A DNA stretch of 64,000 bases from Modestobacter sp. VKM Ac-2984 (GTDB taxonomy: Bacteria > Actinomycetota > Actinomycetes > Mycobacteriales > Geodermatophilaceae). Each line of letters begins with the position of its first letter. Position 1 is the first letter of the stretch. Below the pieces are notes generated by a model, which saw only the letters and a program-made list of their open reading frames with translations, did not search any database and had not been told where the DNA came from. Shown here in pieces: positions 42,470 to 51,648 of the stretch. Both the position numbers and the translations under genes were made by a program. The DNA lies in the NCBI RefSeq assembly GCF_026967985.1, contig NZ_JAPVBJ010000006.1, forward strand, positions 124,001-188,000, written 5' to 3'.

Positions 42470-43351
42470 TCAGAGGGCCCTGCACATCGAGAGGAGGGCC
42501 AGCACGAGGACGATCACGACGATGAGCTGCACCACGGTGCGCACCCCGGTCATCCGTGCGGACGGGTCGACGTAGCCCCGGGTGGTCGCCCCGGTCCGGG
42601 CGTTGACCAGCTCGCCCACCTCCAGCACCTGGCTGCGGGGGTCGATCCGGCCGCGCACCTCCACCCGGTCGCCCAGCCGGACCGCGCCACCCCGCAGCTC
42701 GCCGCGCAGGTAGCAGTCGAAGGTTGTGCAGTCGTCGCCGTCCAGGACGAACGGGGTGCCGGGCACCCGCAGCGAGTCGGGCCGGTCCTGCCCGTAGCGG
42801 CGCCCGCCCAGACCGCTCAGGCCGCGTGTCGCCCCGCCCAGCCGCGGCGACACGATGCTCAGCAGGACGCCGAAGGCGATGCCGACGGCCCGCGGGAAAA
42901 TCGTGAGCAAACTGACTGTCGTCCCGCTGAGCGCGTTGTTGACCCCCAGCCGGACGGTGTCGTAGCGCTCGGGACTGACGTCGGAGATCGTCCCGGTTAC
43001 CACCACCCTGCCCCGGGTGGGCCGGGATGCCGCCGGCGCTGGCCCGGAGGGCCCGGGGCCGGGGGCCGCGCCGACCGGCGGGGTGGTGGTGACCGGTGGC
43101 GGGGTCACCGGGCTGATCGGAGGCACCCGCGGGCCCGCGCCGGCCCGCCCCGAGGGGGGCGGGCCGGCGGCCGGAGGAGCGCCGCCGGGAACCCCGGCGC
43201 CGGTCCCCGCGCGCCCCCGCCAGCCGCTGCCGGTGCTCGGGCCGGCGCCGGGCAGCGGCCGCTTCGTCGACATGGTGGCGTCCGGCGCCGCGTAGTGGCA
43301 GACCAGGCAGACGCCGTTGCGGAGCTTCTTGCCGTCGATCGGGCAGGTCAT
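42470..43351 (-). CDS. Unrecognised zinc-finger, proline-rich, single-TM protein
   Basis: This 293-residue protein has an N-terminal cysteine cluster (CPIDG...CLVCHY, within the first 20 residues), then about 75 residues rich in Pro/Gly/Ala. An OB- or SH3-like beta region (about 125-250: DRVEVRGRIDPRSQVLEVGELV) follows, and the end is a membrane helix near residue 270-288. The ATG overlaps the upstream small membrane gene (ATGA). The middle domain is not recognised. The topology suggests a cytoplasmic ligand-binding part tethered to the membrane beside the GTPase encoded two genes upstream. Confidence 0.75.
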   Translation of the reverse strand: MTCPIDGKKLRNGVCLVCHYAAPDATMSTKRPLPGAGPSTGSGWRGRAGTGAGVPGGAPPAAGPPPSGRAGAGPRVPPISPVTPPPVTTTPPVGAAPGPGPSGPAPAASRPTRGRVVVTGTISDVSPERYDTVRLGVNNALSGTTVSLLTIFPRAVGIAFGVLLSIVSPRLGGATRGLSGLGGRRYGQDRPDSLRVPGTPFVLDGDDCTTFDCYLRGELRGGAVRLGDRVEVRGRIDPRSQVLEVGELVNARTGATTRGYVDPSARMTGVRTVVQLIVVIVLVLALLSMCRAL

Positions 43352-43566
43352 CGGGTCAACGCCACCCACGGGAAGGGAATGAGGTGGAACAGCGTCTGCT
43401 GCACATTGCTCGCCCACGCCCACCACCCGGCCACCAGGTCGCTGCCGTTAGAGTCGGTGAACCACCAGCTGCCGAGCAGCATGGCACCGACCGCCAAAAG
43501 GGCGACGTGCAGCAAGCTCCAGAGCCCCCGGTAGGCCTGGTACGAGGGGGGCAGCTCGTCGCTCAT
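43348..43566 (-). CDS. Small membrane protein of the GTPase operon
   Basis: This 72-residue protein has one clear hydrophobic helix (LLHVALLAVGAMLLGSWWF) and a second weaker aromatic-rich segment near the C-terminus. Its ATG overlaps the membrane-GTPase stop (ATGA) and its end overlaps the next start, so it is firmly part of the operon. It is not recognised as a known family. It probably joins the membrane-anchored GTPase complex. Confidence 0.72.
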   Translation of the reverse strand: MSDELPPSYQAYRGLWSLLHVALLAVGAMLLGSWWFTDSNGSDLVAGWWAWASNVQQTLFHLIPFPWVALTR

Positions 43567-45299
43567 GCGGCAGTCCCCTCCGGGGTCCCCGTCGCCACCG
43601 GTTCAGGCGCCGGCGCGATGGCCGACCCGAGCGGGCTCCGGCAGGTCCTAAGCACCCACTCGAGCACCCGGACGGGGCTCGTTCGGGCGGTCAGGTCGGT
43701 CGAGTTCATCGAGTCGACCAGGAAGTAGGTCACCTTCTGGAAGTCCTTCTCGCACCGCTGCACGATCAAATCGAACTCGTTGGCGACCAGCCAGTCGCGC
43801 ACCGAGTCGCTGTCGTGCCCACCCAGCCGCTCACCGGCCGGCAGCCGGAGCAAGATGTCGGCCTTGGTCACCACCAGGGCAAGCTGCCGGTCCTTCACCC
43901 GCACGTTCTCCGCGCGCATCCGGTCGACGGCGGCCGCGTAGGCCTCCTCCTGCTCGCCGGAGGCGGTGAGCACCGCCTGGCTCAGCCCGCGCGAGCGCAG
44001 CTCCCGGGCGATCGTCGGGAAGGGCAGCGGGTCTAGCACGAACACCAGCGCCCGGGCCTGGTCCAGGTACCGCAGCACGGCGGTCTGCTCCCAGTCCGAG
44101 AAGTTCTCCCCCGCGGCGTCGAGCAGCTGGACCTCGACCGTCTTGCCCTGGGCCGTGACCAGCAGCGGGACGCCAGTGGGCCGGACGGCGGCGGTCTTGG
44201 TGGTGTTTGCGTGCTGCCGGATCAGGCTCCGGGTGACGTCAAGGTAGGTCGCGGCGTCCGGGGTCAGCCCGCTGACCGAGCCGGAGACCTCGCCCAGCCG
44301 CTGCTCCAGCTGCACCGTTGCCGCCGCCAAGAGACGAGTCTTGCCCGCGCCCACCGAGCCGATGACCGGCACCGGGATCGTCTGGCGGTTCCCGCTGCCC
44401 TTCGGCATCTCGGCGTTGCAGACCGGGCAGACCGGCTGCAGCTTCGCACCGGCCCGCCGGATGGTGTTGGGCAGCGTGGTCCCGCACGCGCACCGGCGGC
44501 TGCGCAGGCCCAGCGGCCCGGGCAGCAGGTCGCGGTGGACGACGGTGCAGGCCGGGTTGCTGCACCGGAAGCTGGGCAGCGTGCTCAGGGTGTAACAGCT
44601 GGTGCACAGCAGCTCCGCGCGGTCACGCCGACGCAGCAGCACGTCGGACCAGCGGTAGGCGAACAGCGCCAACTGTTGGCCGGTGACGACCACCGCACCG
44701 ACCACGAACATCAGCAGCAGCCAGGCCAGCACCGATACCCAGGTGCCGAGGGCGAACCCGACGTAGGGCGGCACCAGGAGCACCGCCAGGGCGATGCCCG
44801 GCAGAGAGCGCGCGGTCTGGTTGGCCGCCGCGCTGACCTTGTCGCCCATGGTCGAACTACGCGTGCCCGCCGCGGTGCCCTTCCGCAGAGAGCAGACGTC
44901 CGCCACCCAGGCCCAAGCGCGGGACAGCAGCTCCTGGCACTCGGCGCGGACACCGAGCGCGTCCTCGCGTGCCTGGTAGGGGAAGTAGGTCGACCAGGCC
45001 TGGTCCCAGCCGTAGTGCCGGGCGTCGCCCCGCGCCTTGGCCCGGAATGCTGTACCGGCCGCGACGTCGGCCGGGGTGAGCTGCCGGAAGGCCGCTCTGC
45101 CCTTACCGCGGAGCACCCGCAGGGGCACGACCACCCCAAACAGCAGCCCGCCGACCACCGCGACGGTGAACGACACCATCCAGTAGAGGACCAGGAAGGA
45201 GATCAGCCGGGTCAGCAGCGCGCCGATCGTCCAGGCGATCATGGCGGCCGCCCAGATCGCCAGGGCGGCCAGGAACAGGTACATCAGGAACTCTGCCAT
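43563..45299 (-). CDS. Membrane-anchored zinc-ribbon GTPase (double-GTPase type)
   Basis: This 578-residue protein has an N-terminal hydrophobic hairpin (about 3-60) and another pair of hydrophobic segments near 168-215. Four CxxC- or CxC-like zinc ribbons lie at 232-294. A P-loop NTPase follows (GSVGAGKTRLL at 314-321, a switch-like DAAGENFSDW, and TKAD as a variant of the N/TKxD guanine motif). This combination resembles one of the paired double-GTPases (DO-GTPases) described in NTP-dependent conflict systems. It is separated from its soluble GTPase partner by the GAP1-like gene. Start ATG 45299 overlaps the GAP1 stop. Confidence 0.82.
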   Translation of the reverse strand: MAEFLMYLFLAALAIWAAAMIAWTIGALLTRLISFLVLYWMVSFTVAVVGGLLFGVVVPLRVLRGKGRAAFRQLTPADVAAGTAFRAKARGDARHYGWDQAWSTYFPYQAREDALGVRAECQELLSRAWAWVADVCSLRKGTAAGTRSSTMGDKVSAAANQTARSLPGIALAVLLVPPYVGFALGTWVSVLAWLLLMFVVGAVVVTGQQLALFAYRWSDVLLRRRDRAELLCTSCYTLSTLPSFRCSNPACTVVHRDLLPGPLGLRSRRCACGTTLPNTIRRAGAKLQPVCPVCNAEMPKGSGNRQTIPVPVIGSVGAGKTRLLAAATVQLEQRLGEVSGSVSGLTPDAATYLDVTRSLIRQHANTTKTAAVRPTGVPLLVTAQGKTVEVQLLDAAGENFSDWEQTAVLRYLDQARALVFVLDPLPFPTIARELRSRGLSQAVLTASGEQEEAYAAAVDRMRAENVRVKDRQLALVVTKADILLRLPAGERLGGHDSDSVRDWLVANEFDLIVQRCEKDFQKVTYFLVDSMNSTDLTARTSPVRVLEWVLRTCRSPLGSAIAPAPEPVATGTPEGTAA

Positions 45300-47731
45300 C
45301 AGTGCCGCTCCTTGCTGTCCAGGATGCGGCGGGCGTTCCGCACCGCGGCACGGGTGCGCCGGCCCTTGCCCAGCGACCCCTCGAAGTCCTGCAGGAGCGG
45401 CGCCCAGTCCTGTGGCAGCGACGCGGCGAGCCGGTCTCGCACCTCGCTCTGCGCCGGGTCCTCCCAGACCCTGGCCAGCCCCCGCCGGGCGGGCCGCCCC
45501 AGTCCGCCTGGGTCCACCTGAATCAGCCGCAGCCCGCCGAGTAGGGCCCGGACGTCGACTTGCCGCGCGAGCCGGACGATGGCTAGCTCTAGAGCGCCGT
45601 CGAGGGTCCCGCGCGCCGCCTCGGACAGGGAGACGATGCCTGACTCGTCGGCCACCGACAGGAGCAGTTCGGCGAGGTCCCCGGCGTACAGCCGCAACCA
45701 CAGCTCCGGGAGCGTGGCCAGGCCTCGGAGGCTGTCGTTGCGGCGGTCCGCCGCCTGCCCGGTGGCGTTTCGCAGCGTCGTCGACACCTGGGCGACGTCG
45801 TGTAGGAAGGTCTTCAGCATCGGCGTGTGACCGGTGACGCCGTCGGCCCGCAGCGCCTGCGCCAGGCGCTCCAAGGGGCCCGGTCGCCCGGTGCGGAGAC
45901 CGGCCCGTACCACCTGCTCGACCAAGTGCGCGAGGCCCGGCGAGAGCATCGGGTGACTGCCCAGCCAGGCCACCACCTCGTCGGCGGTGACCTGCTCGCC
46001 CCGTCGCTCCAGGAACACCGCGGACGCCCATCTCGGCACCCGGGGGGCGACCTGACGGACGATCCGGAGCCGCTCCTCCGGCGTGCTGGTGCGCAGGGTA
46101 CGGCTGGCCAGCCAGGTAGACAGCGGCCGCCGCTCCGGGTCGACGGCGGAGCCCGGGCCGGCCAGCCAGTCCCACGAACCGGCCTCGAGCGCGGCGATCG
46201 CGGCCGGTTCCCCTGCCTCGAACCGGACCTGCAGCTCCTCCTGCAGGGCGAGGGTGACCTGGTCGACGTGCAGCCAACTGAACGCCGAGCCGGTGAGGTC
46301 GGGCCGCGTCGCCCACCGCCGGGCGAGCCGGCCGATATCGGTCCGGACCTGGTCGGCGGCCAGCCCGGTCCCGAGCGCACGCGCCAGCGTGAACCAGTGG
46401 GCGAGCTCCTCGTCCGGAGCGGCCGCGAGCACCTGGCCGATCAGGTCGGCCGCATGCGCCGCCGAGTCGGCGTCCGCCCAGTTCAGCTGCCGCTCCTCCG
46501 ACGCACTACGCGGCAGCGGGTGCGAGCGGGCCCAGGCACCGGCGGCGGCGGGCACCTGCACGGCCCACTCCAGGCCAGCCAGCGCCAGGCCCGCGGCGAG
46601 CGCGCCCTCACCAGCCTCGTGCAGCCGCCACAGCGCCGTCGTGAGCGCGGCGATGTCGTCGTCGGGCTGCGGGCGACGGCCGACGACGACGTCGAGCAGC
46701 GCGTCGCCGTAGGCCTCCAATTCGTCGCCGTGCGCACCGTCGGCCAGCGCCCCCAGAGCGACCAGGGCCGCCGCGAACCCCGGGCGGCCAGCCTGCTGCT
46801 CGGCACCCTCCAGGCAGGCCACCGATGCGGCCAGCGCCGCCGACCCCGCGGGGACGACGGCGGCCCAGCGGCGGCTGGTCTCCACGGCGTCGAGCGCCTC
46901 GTACGGGTCGTGCTCGAGGAACCAGGCGGCGTGTAGGGCCGCCGAGGGTGACACCTCGACCGCCGTGGCCACCCGCTGGTCGAGGTCGACGACGTTGCAG
47001 CCGACCGCCCGGTCCGGCGTGAGGTCGGGCGAGAGCGCCGGGTGGGCGCCCACGATGTGCGCGGACTCGGCCAGCGGGTTGGCCGCGTAGACCCGGAAGG
47101 TGAGCTCCAGCGCCCGGGGGCCGTCCTCGAACAGCGAGGCCAAAGCGATCCACCGCATGACGACGTCCTGGTCGGGGTGGACGACGATCAGCTTGACCCG
47201 CTGCTCGGCCGTCGCCTGCTCGACCATGGTCAGGAACCGGGGCAGCAGGTCCCGGGACCACGATTCGGAGACGACCAGCTGGTGCAGCCCGGCCGTCTCG
47301 AAGGCGGGGTCGATCTCCAGCGGGGCCTCCCAGCCGGGCACCTCCCGGGCGGGTGCGCGCTGAAGCGACCATGAAGACGACGAATACAGCTGCGCCGGCC
47401 GCAGCGGCAGAATGTCGGCCGCCGACTCGGTGACGATCGCCTGGGTCACCTGGTTGCCCGGCCGGCCGCTCAGCGTGCGGCCGGTTGACCGGCCGCGCGC
47501 GAGGTAGAACCGGCCGTCCACGGCGGTGTAGGCGCAGGTCGGCGGATGCTTCTCCGGCCGCTCCGGAGCCAGGCCCATCGGGACGACGTGCAGCAGCCCA
47601 CTGCTGATCCGGTGCTCGTCGGTGGGGGTCGCCTCCGCGGACTCCGCCTGGAACTGAAAGCCGCTCCGCCCGCTGACCGACTCGTCGGCCGCGCAGTCGG
47701 TGTAGGTCAGGACCGCGAACACGCCGCTCAC
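45299..47731 (-). CDS. GAP1-like GTPase-associated protein
   Basis: This 810-residue soluble protein starts with FAVLTYTDCAADESVSGRSG followed by FQFQA. To my recollection this is the signature of the GTPase-associated protein 1 N2 domain (GAP1-N2). The remainder (GAP1-M and GAP1-C-like) is a long alpha-helical region without catalytic motifs. It sits between two GTPase genes with TGATG and GTGA overlaps, exactly the position expected for their regulator or adaptor. GTG 47731 is chosen for the overlap; GTG 47722 would give a nearly identical protein. The function is inferred from association only. Confidence 0.8.
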   Translation of the reverse strand: MSGVFAVLTYTDCAADESVSGRSGFQFQAESAEATPTDEHRISSGLLHVVPMGLAPERPEKHPPTCAYTAVDGRFYLARGRSTGRTLSGRPGNQVTQAIVTESAADILPLRPAQLYSSSSWSLQRAPAREVPGWEAPLEIDPAFETAGLHQLVVSESWSRDLLPRFLTMVEQATAEQRVKLIVVHPDQDVVMRWIALASLFEDGPRALELTFRVYAANPLAESAHIVGAHPALSPDLTPDRAVGCNVVDLDQRVATAVEVSPSAALHAAWFLEHDPYEALDAVETSRRWAAVVPAGSAALAASVACLEGAEQQAGRPGFAAALVALGALADGAHGDELEAYGDALLDVVVGRRPQPDDDIAALTTALWRLHEAGEGALAAGLALAGLEWAVQVPAAAGAWARSHPLPRSASEERQLNWADADSAAHAADLIGQVLAAAPDEELAHWFTLARALGTGLAADQVRTDIGRLARRWATRPDLTGSAFSWLHVDQVTLALQEELQVRFEAGEPAAIAALEAGSWDWLAGPGSAVDPERRPLSTWLASRTLRTSTPEERLRIVRQVAPRVPRWASAVFLERRGEQVTADEVVAWLGSHPMLSPGLAHLVEQVVRAGLRTGRPGPLERLAQALRADGVTGHTPMLKTFLHDVAQVSTTLRNATGQAADRRNDSLRGLATLPELWLRLYAGDLAELLLSVADESGIVSLSEAARGTLDGALELAIVRLARQVDVRALLGGLRLIQVDPGGLGRPARRGLARVWEDPAQSEVRDRLAASLPQDWAPLLQDFEGSLGKGRRTRAAVRNARRILDSKERH

Positions 47732-48927
47732 TTCTCCTTGGGCAGGAAGCCGCGGTCGGCCATCAGCCACAGCAGCGGCTCAGCTACCCGGTGCGGTCGC
47801 AGCCCCCTGTTGTTGGCCCGCGCGCTGGCGTATTCGGGCTCGGCCCCTAGCGCGGAGGCGACGAAGAAGCGGTAGCTGGTGTAGTTGTGCCGCAGGTGGC
47901 GGAGCACGTCGTCACCGCCCCACCGGTCGACCAGCGACTCCACGTGGTGGTGCAGGTCCAGTGACTCCTGCTCGTCGAACACCGGCAGCGCGGCCGGCAC
48001 CCGCCGGATCGGGTCGTCCGCGCCCACGTCGGCGAAGAAGGCGTCGATCTTGGCCAGCACGACCGCCAGCGGGCGCTTGATCTTCTTGTTCGGTCCCAGC
48101 CGGTCGGCCTCCTGCAGCATCCCGGTGACCGCGGTCAGTACCTGGATGGGCGTGTCCCTCAGGTTCTGCGGGTCGATGCCGCGGGCCAGCGCGGTGTCCC
48201 GGTTGGCCGGCAGTCCGAAAGGGTCCAGCAGCAGGATCAGCCCGTCGGTCGCCGCCAGGTAGTGCTGATTCCGCGCCCGGTCCAGCGTGGCGAGGTCCTC
48301 ACCGGAGGTGTCGTAGAAGGAGATGATCGTCGACGCACTCCCCCCGCCCAGCCCCCGGCGTTGCGTGGTCATCTGCCACTCGAAGACCGCCGGGACTGTG
48401 TCGGTCTTGGTGAACTCTGGGGTCTGCTCGGGCAGCGTCCCGTCGCCCCCGGGCTCCAGGGCTCGGCGGTAGCCGTCCAGCCGGGTCAACAGCGCCGAGT
48501 TGCCCACGGTGTCGATGGCGGCCCCGAAACGGCGGGCGACGCTGCTGGTCAGCTCCTTCGACAGCACCGACAGCAGCACCGTCTTGCCGCTGCCGCGTAC
48601 GCCGATCAGCCCGAACAACGGGCTGTTGCCGGTAAAGTTGGCCGGCAGCGGCGAGTGGCAGGTGGGGCACAGCCGGATGCCGGTGCGGCTGAAGCAGTGC
48701 GGGCACTCCGCTTCGACCAGGGAACCAATCCGCCGTCCCTTCTGTGGCCGGAAGACCGGGAACGTTGGCGTGGCGTCGGCCAGAACTTCGTCCCGGACGT
48801 CGTCCCGCTGCTTCTCGCACGCCTTCCGGCCCGGCGCCGGCCGGCCCGTGCAGCGGAACGCAGGGGTGCTGGTGTCGACCCCCTCGTAGCAGTAGGGGCA
48901 CGGGGCCAGTCGTCTGCCGCCGAACAT
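47728..48927 (-). CDS. Soluble zinc-ribbon GTPase (double-GTPase partner)
   Basis: This 399-residue protein has three zinc-binding Cys pairs in the first 90 residues (CPYC at 10-13, CPHC at 75-78, CPTC at 87-90). A GTPase-like P-loop NTPase follows: GVRGSGKT at 109-116, switch SFYDTSGEDLATL, hydrophobic LILLLDPFGLP, and VLAKID in the place of NKxD. No membrane segments are present. With the membrane-tethered GTPase two genes away it makes the two-GTPase arrangement of DO-GTPase/GAP1 conflict systems. It probably senses or gates effector activation through nucleotide-dependent assembly. Confidence 0.82.
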   Translation of the reverse strand: MFGGRRLAPCPYCYEGVDTSTPAFRCTGRPAPGRKACEKQRDDVRDEVLADATPTFPVFRPQKGRRIGSLVEAECPHCFSRTGIRLCPTCHSPLPANFTGNSPLFGLIGVRGSGKTVLLSVLSKELTSSVARRFGAAIDTVGNSALLTRLDGYRRALEPGGDGTLPEQTPEFTKTDTVPAVFEWQMTTQRRGLGGGSASTIISFYDTSGEDLATLDRARNQHYLAATDGLILLLDPFGLPANRDTALARGIDPQNLRDTPIQVLTAVTGMLQEADRLGPNKKIKRPLAVVLAKIDAFFADVGADDPIRRVPAALPVFDEQESLDLHHHVESLVDRWGGDDVLRHLRHNYTSYRFFVASALGAEPEYASARANNRGLRPHRVAEPLLWLMADRGFLPKEK

Positions 48928-51647
48928 CAGGCTCCTCGAAGCTCTCGGGCCGGGGGGTCGACCAGTCGGAAGTCGGTCGGGCGCTGGGGGAACGCCCGGA
49001 TCCAGAAGTGCGGCCCGAGGCCGCTGAGCGGGACGGTCAGGGTGGCCGGCCCGGCGGAGAGGTCGAGGGACCGCTCGGCCAGCACCACCCCGCTCTCCTT
49101 GGCGTAGGGCATGACCTCCCCCGCCTGGCCGACGACCACGACCGGCACGGCCCCGGGCCGCTCGTCGCTGTCGAAGGTGAGAGTGACCTCGCTCGGCGGG
49201 CGGAGCAGCCGCTTGTGCCACGCGACGGTGTACCGGACGCCCGGCGGGGCCGCCGGGACGTCCACCACAGTCTCCGGCGAGGACCAGACCTTGTCGCCCG
49301 AGGCCGGCACCGTCTGCAGCCAGAGCCGGGTGCTGCCGGTGCCCGCAATGATTCGCAGACCGCCCTCGGCGGCGTACTGCGGGCGGGTCAGCCGGCGTTC
49401 GCCGGGGGTCTGCCCCTCCCACACCACGTGGACGTCGAACTCCTCGCCGGGCCACGCGAAGCTGACCACGACCGTGTCGTGGAACCGCTCGGCCGTCACG
49501 TCGGTGAGGCGGGGGCAGACCCCCACCTCGTTGACCTGGCCGACCACACCGCTGTCGCCGTCCCGGGTGACCGGGAAGTAGTGCCGCAGCCCGGGCATGA
49601 CCGCCCCCAGGACGCCGTCCCGCCGCCCGCCGCCCGCGGTGCCGCCGGTCAGCCGCGCTGCGCCCGCGCTGATCTCCGCCATGGGCACCCGAGCGCCGTA
49701 GGGCCAGCGCGGCGTGCCCGCGGTGTGCCAGACCTCGACGGCGAAGCCGGTGAGTGGTTGCCAGGTGGCCTCGAGCGCAACGTCACCGGCGCCGCCGGGC
49801 CGCAGCCGGAGGTTGACGAAGGGCACCGGCCGCACCTGGCCTCGCGGCGTGCCGGTGACCCGGCACGGCTGGGCGGCCAGCTCGCCGGCGGCCGTGGCGT
49901 ACAGGGCCGTGAGCAGGTAGGTGTACGTCGCCCCTGTGGTCAGCCCGGTGGAGGTCACCCCACCCTGGCTGTTGGGCCGCAACTCGGTCTGCTGGCCGTC
50001 CGGCGCCGTCTGCAGCACACGCACCGCCCGGGCGCCGAGCGGCGGGTTCCAGCTGAGCGTCACGCTGTCCGGGTCGGCGGTCACGCGCACGTCGCGCACC
50101 GGCGGAAGCACCGTGATCGCCTGGGAAACGACCGGTGAAAAGCCGGCCCCCCGGGTCGCGGCGACGCCGTAGTAGACGAGCGTAGCCAGTTCCGGCGTGC
50201 GGTGGTCGAAGCGGGTCCCGGTCACGTTCTCGGCGACGATCGTGCCGTCGTGCGCGTTCTTCGGTGGCACCCCGGCCCGGCAGACTATGACGTAGACCAC
50301 GTCCGAGGTGGTGCCAAACCCCGGCTCCCACATGACCTGGACGGTGCGGCCGTCCTCGCTGGTCGTCACCGCCAGGTTCAGCGGTGCGGCCGGGGGCAGC
50401 CCCGCGTGCATGTCGGCGAGCGACTCGTCGTCGGTGCAGATGGTCAGCGCCTCGTTGAGGGCCTGCGCGGCTACCCCCAGGTCACCGGCCTCCACTGCTG
50501 CCTGGGCTCGGGCCCGCAGTTCGGTGACTCGGCGCTCGGCGCCTTCCAGGGCCTGCTGGGCCTCGGTCCGCGCGTCGGTGACCGAGTCGGCGGCGGCGGC
50601 CGACAGCGCCTCGAAGAGTCGCCGGGCCTCCTTGAGCACCCCCTCGGCCACCTTCTGCTGGACCTCGGGGAACCCGGCTCGGCTCTGCCCGTCGGCGAAG
50701 AGGGTGAGGATCCGGGCGGCGTCCTGCTTGTCCAGCCGCGTATCGGTCAGCCGTTTGAGCGCCAGCGCCAGCGCCGGCTCGGACTGCGCAGCCTGCCGCC
50801 CCAGCTCGATGAACCACGCGCGCACAACCTGCTCGAGGGCGGCGTCGTCGGGCAGCCCTTTGAGCACGCCCAGCGCCCGCTTGATCGCGCCGTTCTCGTT
50901 GTCGTTGGACGAGCGCTGGTCGGTGATCTGCCGGCTGTCGGTCACGGTCTGCAGGGACAGCCGCTCCCCACCCTCGCCGACGAAGCCGTCGACCACCGTG
51001 AAGCTGGCCGGTGGGGCCTGCAGAAAGACGGCATCGACGATGCTGGCGCAGGAGGTCGACCCCAGCTCCTTGAGAACCGCGGCGGGCACCGCAACAGGCG
51101 AGGGCGTCACCGGCGGGACCACGTCCACCCCGGCGGCCTGCACCGCGGCCTCAATGTCGGGAGCAGAGACGTACCCGGCGATCCCGACGTCGGCGGCCAG
51201 CCCCGCCAGCTTTGTCGTGGTGATCAGTCCGAGGACCCCGACCTCGGCGACCACCACCCCGACGAAGTCGGCCAGCCGCTGCTGGCCGCGGGAGGCGCGG
51301 TCGGCCAGCCGCTCCTGCCAGAAGGCGGCGATCGCCAGGTCTGGGTTGCGCTCGGCCAGCAGCTGGTTGATCTCCACCAGCGTCGGGCCAATCTTCTTGA
51401 TGCTCTGGGTGTTCAGGCTCTTGGCGAACACGTCCTGGACGCTTGCCACGTGCGCGGCGACCTCAGCGTCGGACCCGACCGTGGACAGGTCGTAGAGCTC
51501 GACAATGTCCAACGACGCCGGGACCTTCGCCCGTGGGTCCCGCTTCAGCTCCCGGAGGCCGGCCTGAAGTTCGGGCAGACGCTTGTTCTTGAACGGGGTC
51601 AGGACCCGCTTGCGGTACTCCGCGGCCACTGCTTCCGGGAAGGCCAT
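48927..51647 (-). CDS. FN3-repeat protein of the Hsp70 operon
   Basis: This 906-residue protein has a mostly alpha-helical N-terminal half that ends in a coiled-coil-like stretch (DARTEAQQALEGAERRVTEL). From about residue 420 several fibronectin-III-like beta domains follow (PAAPLNLAVTTSEDGRTVQV; DVRVTADPDSVTLSWNPP). There is no signal peptide, so these FN3 domains are cytoplasmic, which is unusual. It starts one base after the first Hsp70 stop and overlaps the GTPase start. It is therefore the likely substrate-recognition or co-chaperone partner of the Hsp70. No J-domain HPD motif was seen. Confidence 0.8.
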   Translation of the reverse strand: MAFPEAVAAEYRKRVLTPFKNKRLPELQAGLRELKRDPRAKVPASLDIVELYDLSTVGSDAEVAAHVASVQDVFAKSLNTQSIKKIGPTLVEINQLLAERNPDLAIAAFWQERLADRASRGQQRLADFVGVVVAEVGVLGLITTTKLAGLAADVGIAGYVSAPDIEAAVQAAGVDVVPPVTPSPVAVPAAVLKELGSTSCASIVDAVFLQAPPASFTVVDGFVGEGGERLSLQTVTDSRQITDQRSSNDNENGAIKRALGVLKGLPDDAALEQVVRAWFIELGRQAAQSEPALALALKRLTDTRLDKQDAARILTLFADGQSRAGFPEVQQKVAEGVLKEARRLFEALSAAAADSVTDARTEAQQALEGAERRVTELRARAQAAVEAGDLGVAAQALNEALTICTDDESLADMHAGLPPAAPLNLAVTTSEDGRTVQVMWEPGFGTTSDVVYVIVCRAGVPPKNAHDGTIVAENVTGTRFDHRTPELATLVYYGVAATRGAGFSPVVSQAITVLPPVRDVRVTADPDSVTLSWNPPLGARAVRVLQTAPDGQQTELRPNSQGGVTSTGLTTGATYTYLLTALYATAAGELAAQPCRVTGTPRGQVRPVPFVNLRLRPGGAGDVALEATWQPLTGFAVEVWHTAGTPRWPYGARVPMAEISAGAARLTGGTAGGGRRDGVLGAVMPGLRHYFPVTRDGDSGVVGQVNEVGVCPRLTDVTAERFHDTVVVSFAWPGEEFDVHVVWEGQTPGERRLTRPQYAAEGGLRIIAGTGSTRLWLQTVPASGDKVWSSPETVVDVPAAPPGVRYTVAWHKRLLRPPSEVTLTFDSDERPGAVPVVVVGQAGEVMPYAKESGVVLAERSLDLSAGPATLTVPLSGLGPHFWIRAFPQRPTDFRLVDPPARELRGA

Positions 51648-51648
51648 G

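Noticed and set aside
42471-46316. Extension of the membrane GTPase to 917 residues
   Set aside because: The added part is an antisense or alternate-frame shadow of the GAP1-like gene. ATG 45299 overlaps its stop and starts a hydrophobic hairpin.
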